The notes beneath the pieces were generated by a model that saw only the letters and a list, made by a program, of their open reading frames with translations, did not search any database and was not told the origin of the DNA. Source: Thunnus maccoyii (Eukaryota; Chordata; Actinopteri; Scombriformes; Scombridae). Taken from it: a DNA stretch of 64,000 nucleotides. Positions 41,600-54,600 of the stretch are shown here, piece by piece; within the stretch, counting starts at the first letter, position 1; each line of letters opens with the position of its first letter. A program made the translations under genes and the position numbers. Location of the stretch: positions 21,996,501-22,060,500 of the forward strand of contig NC_056538.1 of assembly GCF_910596095.1 (NCBI RefSeq), given 5' to 3'.

Positions 41600-44500
41600 T
41601 CACACCACGTCCATGCCTAGGCCCCTTGCGACCTCCGTCAGGGCCTGAACTGCTCCAGATGTCCCACTAGTGTCACAGTCCTCCTGAGCTACTCCTCCGG
41701 GCTCGTCCTCAATGTGAGGGATGGTACTCATGACACAGTAGACGGGAGAGTCGCTGCCTCTGGGGCTGGGCTGAGACGAAACGTCCTCGCCTCCAGAGAG
41801 CTCTGAGGAGTATGAGGACGAGGAGCTGGAGGAGGGCGAGGAGGATCCTGCAGGTGAGCTTCGACCGCTCTCTGGTGTCACTGCTGGTCTCTTGTTGCGG
41901 CTGCTGGTTCTCTGACCTTTCCGAAGGCTCTGAGGCTTCTTGGCCATGTTCTTCATGATCTCCTTCGTCACTTCCACAGTCTCAAACCGTACCATGTTTA
42001 CTTTTAGGAAGCCGTCTACATCCTTTCTGTATCTGTGGAGAAAACACAGAAAAACCACACATGTAATATTTATTTTTAGATATCTTATAGTTACATTTGA
42101 TGCATGCTGAGAGCTGAAAAGTTAAGTGTTAATTGGCTTATTTGACCTACCTAAAGCGGGAATGTCCAGAAGGCCATTTCAGCTCATGCTTCTTGCGAAG
42201 GTGAAGTGTGAGAGTGTAACACCAGGAGAAGACCTTATCACAGATATGGCATTTATATTTGGACATTCCTCCAACCTGTTAGTGAAAACCATGCAATGGT
42301 GTCAATGACCGAGCATCATCGCAACTGTCAACAAGATTACAGCAGAGGTCGGTGCCAACAAACCTCGTGCACTCTCTTGAAATGATGATTCATGGTTGGG
42401 AATGTGTGACAAAAATATTCACAGCCCTCCACTGTACAGTGGTAAACCGACCCCTCGTTGTGGACCTCTGTGTGTTTCTGTAGATCACGCTGGTTCTTAA
42501 ATCTGTAAAAAATAAATAAATAAATAAAAAAGAATATATGACAACATGAATATATGATGCTGAAATAATTTGTATTCATTAAATACAAAACAGGGATAGA
42601 TGATAAACACATTAAAACCTCACTACAAATGTTTGATGTTGAAATAATTTGTTCCAAAGGAAAGGGATACATAAGGAGACTATTCCTTAAAAACTATATC
42701 TTGGTGCTTTTAAGGTAAAACTCCTCTTTACTCCTATATGGAGCAGATGACACAGGTGTTATTTTTAGATTCTCATCACTACATGAAGAGTGAAATGACA
42801 AAACTGTCTTGTCTGTCTTTTCTATTTTCTCTCATTCTGTCTACCTTCTGTACCTACTGTTTTGTAGGTACAACTGTACATCACTAAAATGTTATGCAAA
42901 TAATGCTTACTTACTTACAAATAGGCAAAGAATAATAACCTTTATAAAACAGCAGAATAAAGAAGTTTCTTGAAATGGCTGAAACTTGATGCATTACTTT
43001 TAATGTCAAATTTACTGAACACTAGCTATGAAGAGCTGGTTCGATATGCTGTGTGACAAAGTTCAGTTGTTGTCAACTGGACATCTAATCAGCTGTTCTG
43101 AAGCTCTACCTTTTGTCACAGAAGTCACATGGGAAGGGCCGCTCATCACAATGGCGGAACCTGATGTGGATCTTCAGAGCTGCCAAAGTGGTGCAGGTCA
43201 TGTCACAGAAAGGACACTTCACCTGATTCACTGGAAGTAAAAGAAAAGAACACACAGGATGTTGTCTGGGAATATGAAAATATGATACATGACACAACAA
43301 TTACTAATTAACAGCTGGGAATGGATCAAGCTTTATATAGCTGATAAATCATTAATCAAAAATGCTTTCATCTGGCACAGCCTGACCTTGCAGATCAGCT
43401 ATATGATAGTATGATTTAAACAAGCAGCTAAATGTACTGTAGCCACAATTGAAGCTACCCTGAAGGAAAAACCTTGCACACTGAGTAAAGACCTCATTCA
43501 ATATGCGATTATTATTATTATCATTATTATTATTCAATTATTTAACACTAAACATTTTACTGCTTATGGTTGCTTTAAAACTTTACAACACTGTAGTTAC
43601 AATACAATTACAATATCTGGGTAAAACTAATATGTCAAATGTTGATTGGAAATGAGCTCATCATCGTTAATTCTGATAAATTCACACTTACTAACTGCAA
43701 TGTCACAATAATTTAAGTTTAGAGCTGTGAAAAGTTACCATGCTGACGAACATGATCCCTCAAAAGCCTCTCGCTGGAAAAAGCTTTGCCACAGTGTTCA
43801 CACACCAGCGACTCTGTTCGAACGAGATGGGTGTATTTAGAGAAATCAGCATTAAACAAAACAATTAGCATCACATTTAGTAGAAAAGTTATGCAAACCA
43901 AAGTGTCATTCTCACCTACTGGCTCGGCCTGCCTGTGGAGGTGGTCAAACAGCTTTGTGTTGCTGGAGAACATGCTGCCACAGGTAGGACAGGCTACAAG
44001 TCTCTCCTGAGTGTGGCTCCGCATGTGTTCTCTTAAACGGTACCTGATCTTGAAGAAGGCGTCACAGCCTGTGATAGAAACATGAGCACACATACAGAGG
44101 TAAAATTTAAATGTGGGACCAGTGAAGTGAGACACACCGTGAAGATCATTAACATCTCTTTAACCTTTTCTTGCTCAGTTATACCTGTCCAATGGCAGAA
44201 TAGAGCCTGCTGTTGTTGTGGGAGAGACTGCAGCTCAGCACTTTCAACATGATTGTCCACATGTCGGTAATACCACTCAGGATTGTTAAACGCACTCTGT
44301 ATAGACACAAAAATATGAATTCTATATTTTAATATCTATATTTATTTAAGTAATCAATCGATTATATACTGTGTGACTGCATTTGCCTTAAACTAAAAAT
44401 ACTTACATCACAATGCTCCCACTGGCAAACGTATCCATCTGATCCTTCTGGAAGCAAGTTGTTGCTATGCAAGCCTTGGTTGCAGCTGGGCAGGTCAGGA

Positions 44501-45888
44501 CGGGACTTCAGCAGCTGTGACCCGACAAACTTGAGCTTACCGTGGTAGTTGTGGAAGTAAGCGTGGACCTCCAACTCTGCAGGGCTGCCCATGGATACAA
44601 ATTCACATCCATTCCAGAGACAAGCATACTCGTCTAAACAAAAAGAACAAATGAGTCATTACTAGATAGTTATCATAGGATCTACAGGAAGTCATGACAT
44701 TCTTCTAACAATGGCTGCGCAACTGAAAGTTTGACAAATCTCTAACTGACCTTATTTAACTCAGTATGTTCAGCAAATTCCTCCAGACAGGCTGTTGTCT
44801 ACCCCCTTAATACTCCCAATAGTGCAACAATCCCACTAAAAGTAATAACCAATCAGCATGTGCTTGCATCTTTATGTGTGGGTTCATTGACAACAGAGAA
44901 AACTGAATCGGCGTTCCTCCACCTGGCAGTTTTAATTGTTCAGTGTCTGTTCAGTGTCTGAAAAGCTGGTACAGAAATAAAGATGCCATGTTGGTCACGC
45001 AGGCTCATTTTGGTGAATATAATACAAGACACAACAAAATGTAAAAACTGTCAGAAAATGGTTGTGGCTTCAAGAGGAGACACAATTTTAACATGTTATT
45101 ATTTTATTCCATCGCATGAAACACATCATACAATAAGATGAATTCATGGCCAAGTAACAACAGAAAAGAAAAAACTCCTCAGACAGTGTTTCCCTGTTGA
45201 GCTGCGGTGGAAGTATAGTAAGAAAAAGAGGGACTTTGGCACTAAAAAGATTGTAAAATTTAACGTTATCAATTTGCTTTGACTAATTTGGACAGCTGAA
45301 GCTTCATATTAGCTTCAGTTAACCTTCTTTAAGCTTTTTTGCACAGGAGGAGGACTGTGGACTTTGGCCCCCATTTCTTACATTGTAAGCACATTATGAA
45401 GGGATCTTCTAATGGCCAGTATGAACAGGAGTGATTATGGCAAATAAAACCTATTTCAATGTTCATTTGGGCACCCGTCCATTAAAGTTTAACTTTGAAC
45501 CTTTCTACAGATGTCTCTCATTGTTTATGATGCTGTTTGTAGGTGTGTGCTTTAAGGTTTGTTTCTCTTCTCAGTACACGGGTCTCTACTGCTAAGAAAT
45601 GTTGATCTCAATGGCATTCGTTGATGAATTTATGATTAGAATAAACTGATTTCAAGGAATATCTTCCAGCCCTCAGTTAGTGGCTGCTCATATGTCAAAC
45701 AGTATGGACACAAATGTTTAGCAGCATGTACACTCACCCAGTTCCTCCAGGGCATCGTTATCACCCAGGTAGTCCTTTAAATGCAGCGACATATGATCAC
45801 TCAGCTCCTCCATGGTGTGGCCCTTGAAGTTGCATGAAGCCCACTCACACATCACCTCAAAGTTATCGAGTCTCTTGGTTGTCATCAT
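41600..45888 (-). CDS. hinfp: Histone H4 transcription factor Hinfp (C2H2 zinc fingers)
   Basis: Ten coding exons on the minus strand: 45888-45738, 44633-44407, 44296-44185, 44068-43916, 43813-43739, 43230-43110, 42502-42364, 42275-42151 and 42032-41600 (nine listed blocks carry the whole frame), total 512 codons with the stop, 511 residues against 517 in human HINFP. Hinfp binds the site II element of histone H4 promoters and works with NPAT at S-phase entry. C2H2 fingers run through most of the protein: the first is C14-C19-H32-H36, later ones include [88 protein letters not shown] and [20 protein letters not shown]. The conserved [18 protein letters not shown] follows the fingers. The C-terminal tail is Ser-rich and differs from mammals. 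Start chosen as the first ATG (MMTTKRL) after an in-frame TAG; an acceptor just upstream (45910) implies a non-coding first exon. Confidence 0.95.
45188..45487. repeat. Half copy of the 8537-9158 foldback element
   Basis: From TTTCCCTGTTGAGCTGCGG to ATTTGGGCACCCGTCC the sequence aligns with positions of about 8841-9130 in C3orf33 intron 2, including GGACTTTGGCACTAAAAAG and CATTATGAAGGGATCTTC. Only the right arm is present. It lies in the first coding intron of hinfp (44634-45737). Confidence 0.85.
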
Positions 45889-45909
45889 GGTGGAGACCAG
45901 TGTGACCTC

Positions 45910-46460
45910 CTAGACAGAAAAACACAGCGACGCACATTTTAACAGATAGAAACTGTGGCTAACAGCTGAGCTACGTAGCCTACAATACTAGCTAGAATTG
46001 ACTATAAATGTATAAACCGACGTTAGCTTAGGTTAGCTGTAAAGTGTTTCTAGCTCAAGGTGACGTAACGTTACCTAGAAAATTTTAGCTGTCAGCGTTA
46101 TTTCGGACTGTGTGCTAGTTGGCAAAACGAGTAACATAACTAACTGTTGATACGTTATTTCAAGTTTATTATTTCAAGTTTAACATCTTATGTTCATACA
46201 AAAGTTAGTATTTTGGCTAACAGTCTAGCTACCGCTAAACCTGAGATAGGTTTGCACTCATTTTTAGGACTTTTCTTAAACAGCCGATCGCAATTTTAAA
46301 TCGTTTCACGCTAACGTGGGAAATATTTGACATCTTAATGGGGGATTTGTAAACACACACTAACGTTTCCGACGCTTGATACATTAACTATTGAAAATGT
46401 TTCTTACAAATATGAATGTTGCCCGCTGCAGACACCGAGCAGCTCTTCCCTCCTCTCTGC
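45910..46460 (-). promoter_or_regulatory. hinfp: hinfp 5' region and probable promoter
   Basis: Upstream of the acceptor at 45910 lies about 550 bases with more CpG than the surroundings, a TAACGTTA palindrome at 46066-46073 and several GTTAGC / GCTAAC words, the same vocabulary seen at the med13 and thap12 5' ends. A non-coding first exon of hinfp should lie here. CTT-rich sequence follows at about 46485-46515. Confidence 0.55.
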
Positions 46461-46689
46461 TTGTCTGGTTTTGTTTATTTCCGGTTTCTTCTTCTTCGTC
46501 TTGTTCTTCTTCTTCTTGAAGAGAAAAAGGAACATACCGCCACTTTCTGAACCGGAGGCCTCCAGGACTGTTGTATGAGATATTTCATGGCATAAAAAAA
46601 CATTAAATAGCTCATTATCTTCATAATACATCAGGTTTATTGGTGCTTACAACGAATAACTGCTGAAATATTGCAGAATATGAATAGTT

Positions 46690-47160
46690 TATCATAATGA
46701 TAATGATAATGATAATAAACTTTATTTCTATAGCGCCTTTCTAAACCAGAGTTACAAGGTGCTTCACAAAATACAATACCATAAAATATAGGTGCAAACA
46801 CATACATATATACATATATACATACATACATACATAAAACAAACAAAAATAAATAAATAAAAGAACATCATACACAGGAAATGCAATAAAAACAGGGATT
46901 TCAAGAAGTGATCAAACACAGACACATAAAACAAAATATAAAAAGAGCAACATAAAATATTTGAACAGACATCATAAAATTATTATAGGCCTATAAATGC
47001 CAGTCTGTACAGGTGGGTTCTTAAAAGCTTTTTAAATTGAGGTACTGACTCAGCTGATCTGATACTGAGGGGGAGTTTGGAGCTAAAACAGTAAAAGTAA
47101 GATCCTCCTTTGTTTTAAGCTTGGGCTGTGGAACTGTGTGCAACTCCACTGTCATCTTTG
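46690..47160. repeat. LINE/SINE-like dispersed repeat
   Basis: AATAAACTTTATTTCTATAG, then CGCCTTTCTAAACCAGAGTTACAAGGTGCTTCACAAA, is a very common teleost repeat start, and AGGTGGGTTCTTAAAAGC plus CTGATACTGAGGGGGAGTTTGG fit its interior. A TAA/TGA microsatellite at about 46695-46718 precedes it. I recognise the pattern but not the exact family. Confidence 0.65.
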
Positions 47161-49980
47161 GAGGATGTCAGCCCTCATGTGGTGGTGCTTTCTAATTGGA
47201 CTTCTGTGCAAGCTATGGATTGTCCATAACAAGCACCATGAGTATAATGCTGGTCATAAGTGTATTTTACAGAACTCCAATTAGGCAGAAGATCTATGAT
47301 AAACTTTGTAGTTATCTTGAACACATGGGTAATGATGGGGGAAGTTCCCAGACAGACCTAGTAAACATGAGCTTAACTAGGAACATGTGGCAGAGACCCC
47401 TGTCTGCAAGGCCTTCAACTGTCAGGATTTCTCCTGTATCCCAAGGGAGGATGAGGACATAGAATCCTAGTGAGCCACATTCAAAGCCTCCGTTGTTGGT
47501 TCTTATCATTGGCAGCAACGCCAAAGCACAGCAGTGATCCAACAGTGTTTGGATGAAGCTTTCAAGGTCAAGGAGGCCTTTCGTATTTGACTAGGTATCA
47601 GCAGGCCAGAGGGACTGCAGCCTCTGTGGTCATAGCTATAAAAACTAGAAGAGAAGTTAGGGGGGGCCATGGAAAAGGCTTTCTGTAGAACCTATAAGAC
47701 AACAAGAGAAGGAGAAGCAGGGTCTTGCCCGAGCTGCTCAACCTCTCAGGTGGAGGCTTGTTGAATTTCCTTCCTTCAGGGTGTCTTGAACAAAAAGAAG
47801 AGTTGGATGGTTCTACCCTATGTTTTTCTTGAAATGCAGCATTGTGTATTTCATTATAATGATTACTTTTTTACCCGTCACGGTGACGCTGCTATGAGTT
47901 TGTGCAACAGCTCTTATCCACTAGAGGGCAGAATGTGCTGACTATAAGCACCACTTCTCATGTCATATGCCTGCCCAAGAAATACAATATCTTCATGAGG
48001 ATGCATGTTTCCTAATGTGAAGTCTATCTTAACAATACACCTATTCAAAATAGGCATTTATGTTGCAGTGCATAATCTTGACGTAGATACATTATTTTAT
48101 TAAAGAAGGGTGTCTTAGAAAGGAAGAATTTGAGATCTGCTGCAAACTCACTGAGTCACATCCCCACTCTGCTGTTCATTGGAGTATTTGGCCAACATTT
48201 ACACTTAGTGGCTAAATAACATTCTTCTGGATGTTGTCAAATTCAACTGATAAACACAAGGGCCTCTTTTGTTCATGAAATATTTTTTAACCACACCAGA
48301 AGATAACAATAGTGGCAATAACTGCTTAAACATGACAAAAATGGACACACAATAAAGCTGTGTAGGGGAGTCTGTAACCAGCCAGACAAGTCTTTTAGAG
48401 AAAGGACAGAGCTTACACTGCTCCAGTGCCATCGCTGATCTTTTATTCAATATTTCATGTTGCTCTGCAAACATACAAACCCATAACAACTGAATTATTC
48501 ATGCAGTTTTATGTCAGGATGACTGATTCACAGGAAAATGACCACCAACATCCAAAATCCAGTTGCTGAATATACTGAAAAATAATTGAATAATGCCTCC
48601 ATTGTACATCTGTTCTTTGTTTCATATATTTTTGTTTCAAGATGGGGTCATTTTGCATCTCTGAATTAATCCACTGACTATCAGTAAATAGAAAATTACT
48701 GATTGCATTATTTAGATTATTAGAAAAAACACCATATGAATGATTCTAAATATTAGTTGAGATTTTAGGAATAAAACAAAACAGTAGCATCTGCAGGGCA
48801 CATCAAGCTCACTCTCTAACAAGCTGTACATACTTTGGCCTCTAGGTGTGCTGTGGACATAAAATTTGGAGCTGAAAATGATTTCAGAGACTTCACTACC
48901 CAAAATAATTACAACAACAGTAATAAGAACAGAATAAAACAGTAATTCAGTATTCTCACTGTAATCTAGTCCAATTTTTACAAATTCTGTAAAGTTAAAT
49001 ATCTTAACCATATTTTAAAAAAAAAAGTGAGAATATGTTAACTATCTCTTTTTCAGAGTAATGGATGACACTGGTACACATAGAGAATTGTGTTGCATTT
49101 CCAAATTTGTTAAATTTCCCACATGCCATAACACTGATTGATAGTTATCAATACACAGAAAAATGTGCCAAAACTTGGGTGACTATTGTTATGGAAGCCC
49201 AGTATTCATGTTAAATCTACTGGGCCTCAGGACAGGCAACACCATTCTCTATCCCTGACCTAACTTTACCTTTAAGCTGTGTTTAAATCCTCCTCACATC
49301 CAAGCAAAGAAAAAGCCTCATTCCTACATTGTATTTGCTTAGGCTAAACTGCAGTGGCTGGCTCCACTGGCTTGATAGACAGCATCATCAGTATAATGGC
49401 ACAGCCTGCACAGTGGTCCCGTCATTATCCCTACTTATCTAGATCCACATAAATCTTGAACTCTGCTTTTAACCACGTCGGTTCCTTCTTATAGAAATTA
49501 TTGCTGAAGTATTGTCTTGAGCTTGAGAATTTAGATAACTGGCAGTTTAGGCTTATATAACTACATTATGTTTACATTTATAAGCAACATTGATGGATAT
49601 CTATATCTAGTTGCATTTATAGCATTATCTTAAAGTAACATTTCACCTTACCTTACATTTTTGTTCTCTGCAATTATTTGCCCAGAAATTTTACTGTGCT
49701 CATTTTATGCCTTGATATTTTCTCATTTACTTCTGCCTTTGGTTTTACACCTTAAATCACTCCTTCCTACCATAACATGCAAAGCCTAATGCCTTAAATA
49801 CAAATACTGTATTTTGAATGCAAAATATTATTGTACAGATAAAAATAATCAATAAAATGTGCAACATTTTTGGAACCCAAAAGAACTATTGAAGGTGAAA
49901 AACTGAGGACTTACTGATATTTTTACAATCCAAAAAATACTAATGCCTGACACAAAGGGTGAAATAAGTCACAACACACA
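47161..49980. other. Intergenic, no gene recognised
   Basis: Short reading frames only, none with a recognisable product or supporting splice sites. Composition is AT-rich. It separates the hinfp 5' end from the 3' end of map6, both on the minus strand. Confidence 0.5.
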
Positions 49981-51637
49981 ATTCTGTATCATCATTTTAA
50001 TCAGAGTTCATTCAGAGCAAGCTGAGAATACAAGCACAATACCACAACATGTCTGCAGCAGTATGACATTGTCATATCATCATTTCACTCTGGTCTGATG
50101 CCACACGCAGTCCAAACCAGACAGCATATAGGATGAGAGATATAGCACCAGGGTGTTGGAGTGCATAGCAGCACTTCTAGTGGTGGGATCAGACTTGATG
50201 CTTAGCAGGCAGCAGGCTGTAGAGGTCAGACACAAAAAAAACTCCCATCCCTCACACACTCACACACAAAGAGAAGCTAAAACTGGAAGCAGACTCACGG
50301 TGCATGGCTAGTGCTTGACTGGGCCCTCACATACAGCAGCCAAGTTGGCCGCTGAGGGTATCACGGTAGACGACAACCAGAAAGGGAAGGCTGTGAGGAC
50401 GTTTTAGTAAAAACGCCTCATGTCAAACGCACGACGAACAGATGTGATTTGCGATTTTTCAGACAGCAGCATTTTATAGAGCTGAACTTCAAGTCCTGGC
50501 CCATTCCTTGTCCTTCAACACCTGGAGTGATCAGCCCATTGAAAGTGAGAAGTACTGACTAAATACAATAGACTCTGCTTTTTCAAGCCTATATGCATTT
50601 TTTTTCTTGTGTAGCACAATTACAGCGTAACAGCTCAAAGGATAGGATGGAGTACAATGCCACACAATACTGAGTCATCATAAAAACTGCAGTATTCCTA
50701 GTCATTTAAAGGAGTGGATCTCTATTTAGATTGCAAGAAATATTGTGGGTGAAACCATATTGCTGGTGTGTTTATTTTACAGCTTTTACAGCCACTAGAC
50801 TATGTATTTTACTGTTAACTGTGTGTATCTTTGTTAGTAGGTGTGACCAGAATCTACTACTACGCATGCATATTTGAAAAGGGCTTTCCCCTATACATTT
50901 ATCTTAAATGGCTCAATTTACAAGCTAGAATGTGACTGTGACATATAGTCTGCTAAAATGTTGCTACTCAACCAAAAACGGGGTCTTGCATGCAGACTGT
51001 AGCAATTATATTACAGTTCATTTGGTTTCTTAGCAACCAAACTGATGAAACCAGATATCATCCAGAACAATGAAATGAAAACCAGGACCATACAGCGGAG
51101 GCACTGTAACTAGGAAACGCAACCGTAAAACAGATTTTGTATTTTCACAAAACCTCACATTTGATACTGTCTCAGAGAGAAAGCGTCCCTTTAACATTTC
51201 CTACAATCATTTTAATATTGATCTCAGCTGTCAGGAGACATCCATTCAGACAAAGGTAAAAATGCCCTTTCGTACACATACTACACATGTACCAATGGCT
51301 CTTTTTTATAGTTTGATGTCAAAGAGAACTCATATAAACCATGTGCAAATTATGTGCTCAATAATATAAAGCGGTTCTGTGCACCAAAATACAAGGGATC
51401 CCAAACTTTCACACACACACACTTCCACACACACACACACGCACACACTCAGTTTACAGTGAAATTATTTGCATTATTCTAAAAGCTCAACATTAGTGCC
51501 CATTCAGAGGTGAACAGTAAATGACAAGATGGCAAAGACAACAGGTAAGGAAATAAACCAAAGGGAAGAGATTTGCCTCGTTTGTCAAGTAGCCTTTGAT
51601 TTTGCAAAATAAACGACACGATGCAGAGATGTAACTT
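49981..51637 (-). other. map6: Probable map6 3' UTR and flank
   Basis: After the map6 stop (51638-51640) there is no further recognisable exon. Reverse-strand polyadenylation signals are possible at 50771-50776 (AATAAA) and about 49994-49999 (ATTAAA). CA runs lie at about 51413-51447. Extent of the UTR is inferred. Confidence 0.4.
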
Positions 51638-54600
51638 TTACTGCTTTGCTTCAGCCAGTCTATTGCTTATCTCTTTGCTCTTCTTTGTGACAGCTCCCTG
51701 TGGTGTAGGTTCTGGGGTGCTCAAAGAGGGTTTCTTCTTGGCCGACTGGGAACTAGCAATCTGCTTCTCTTTTGATTTTTTCACCATCTTCCCTGTTGTT
51801 GTTGTTGGTGTCTTTTTTGGTTTGGTGCGAGACACTGGTTTGTCCACCTGGAAGAGAAGAGAGGTGCAATGCACTGAGATTAAACTCAGTTTCAAAAACA
51901 GCCAATGAAATTTAAACCTAAACATAAGCTTAGTTTATAGACTCTACATCATGTCAAAGCCCTTTTTTAGCATGCAATACATACCTTCTTTGCCCCGTTA
52001 CTTATAATAATGACAGGCAAATGACACCATATGGCATAGGTGATATTTGCATGTGGTGGTTAGTGAAATGACGATTTGAAGAAAAAAAAAAAAAAACAGC
52101 ACAAAAGGTGTATTTGTGCCTTTTTTGTAAAGAATAGTGGTTCGTGCAGCTTTCCAACTTCTAAAGAAAGTACAAAATACAAACTACATGGTCTTTATTA
52201 GTACATGATGTTAGTCTTATGTTTTACAGAATTAAATGTTTTGGTAACATTCAGCTATTAACAGAGGTGGCAGTAGCCTGTAAAGGATTGAGAAACAGCC
52301 TTATGACTGGAGGGTCACTGGTTCAAATTCCCATATCGACTGGGACGATGTGGGTGCAGAGATGAATGAGTAAAGAACAAAGAGGCCCCCTTCCTCAAAA
52401 AAATACTATCAATTGAATTGTAGGTGCCCTTGAGCAAGGAACTTAGTTCTGCTCTAGCGGAGTACGGTAAAACTACAGAGGAAGCTTCCAAGTGTCAGTG
52501 TGTGTAAATGTGTTGATGTAAAAACAGCAAAAAGGGTGCATGCATGCTCAACTTTTGCTGAATAAATACAGCTTAAAACTTGTATTCTGTAAGAGGTGAT
52601 AAATGTTTGTAAAAGGCTGAAAGTAGAAACAAAGGGCTCTATTCCTGTGAATAAAGGCGTTCTGGTGCGAAGTGCAGTAAGTGGTGCTTCAACCACAGCT
52701 GGGGACAAGATGGAATTGAGAAGAATATGCTAATTTTGGATGTGGAAAGTTGATTCAGTTATCAATGATTTAAAATTCCTTAAAAGCAGTAAACAGGCAA
52801 TATTAGTTTCAACATAAAAGTGCTCAAAGGAAAGTCCTTGGCACCTTAAAATAATAGTTCTCCCACTTGGGAACACACTTTCTAATTTTTAGTGCACAAT
52901 CTTAACACTGTGAACCTAGAAACACAGCTGCCCAATGTAGAAATTAGTTTAATGAAATTAGGTATTTACCACGGCTGCATCATACTCAGCTGCAAACTCC
53001 TCCCATGCAGATCAGACATCAAAAGCCAAAAGAATGACATCATCTGCAAACAAGTGTTGCCAATGCTTGATGGCATAGTTTTCCACCATCACTGTGCCTC
53101 TTTAGCCACTAGGATGCAGTAAAATTCATGGTGAACCAATTGGGTGCAGACATGGAAATATGTGGAAGAACTGCCATTTTGTACCAAGTGTACTTTGCAC
53201 CATACAGTATCACCAAAATAGAGCCCAAAACAGCGAAGATCTGTGTAAATGCACATAGGGCTGGGCGATCTGACCAAGATCTCAAACCCTGATAACATTA
53301 CCTATCCTGGTATGGCACATTTTAACTCAATGAATAAATAGTTGGTCCGTGCACCCCTGTGTGTGCAGCACACACACACGGAGGGCTCAGCCCCGCCTAT
53401 GGTGAACCTTAGAGAGCAGAGGAGTGTAGCATGACCATAAATGACAGCAAAAAGCAAAAAAGACTCTCACACTGAGCTGAAATTAAACAAGTGCACATAC
53501 ATTTGGTGAATAACATAAATAAAGACTGTCTCTACTGCGTTTTGCTGTCATTTATGGTTGTTGTCTTGCTGCTTCTCTCCTCTTTCTCAGTGCAGGCGGG
53601 GCTGAGCCCTCTGGGTGTGTGTAGCGCAGCAGAGGAGAGACAGACAGCGGCGGAGAGTCGGAGAGCTAAGGACAGCTAAATTCGTTACATTACTGTAAGT
53701 GCAATAAATGCTTTGCAAGTAAAAAGCCAAGAAGAGTAATTTATCAATGTAATCTGCGCAAAAGATGGACAGGCTCCAAATGATGAATAATATTGCCGTA
53801 GCGTGCGATTTGCGTCACAACAAAATAAATGATAGAGCATAATATGAAACAGAGACGTTTTTCTATCATATACATATATCGTCATATCGCACAGCCCTAC
53901 ATGCATATTATTGAAATATGAAGAAATTATTGACGTTTTGGCCTCCACTAATGCAATAAATCTTTCTGTTTTGCTTTTATTTTAATCTGTTATGTGTTGA
54001 TACCATGAAAGCTTCATTGTTTCTTCCATCCATTATTGAATCCACCCCCTTTCACATATCTATAGAATTTGCATGGTCGGTTTTTGAAACTATTAAGCTC
54101 CACAAAAGTTGGTGGCGGTTGGTGCAGGCTGAGAGGTGGGCAAACAGTGAAGATGTGGCTAATAATTTTGGCAGGATTGCATCTAACAGCTGAGTGATAA
54201 ATGTGACTGTGGCTCAGGTTGGTGCATACTGTGTGTGTGTGTATGTGTGTGTGTGTGTATGTGTGTGTGTGTATTCAGTATGCACGTTTGCGTCTGATCA
54301 ATTCGAGGTCAGCATCCATGCCTTCTAGAAGAAACAGTGAACACACCTGACTACAGCAGACTTAGAACAGAGCTGCTCTCAGTCTCTGAGAAGTCCTATA
54401 AGAATGAGAGAGGGAGTGGCCATATGAACAAACTACTATAGACACATTATTACTGTGTTGCTAACATGCAGTGTTAAAAATATCTTAAAATAAAGGCCTA
54501 CTTGAGTTGGGATAGATAGAAAGATTTCAGACTGATGCATCGTCATCTTTTGTTAAATGAAAATGTACACAGATTGGCTAGTTAACAACCAGGCGATTTA

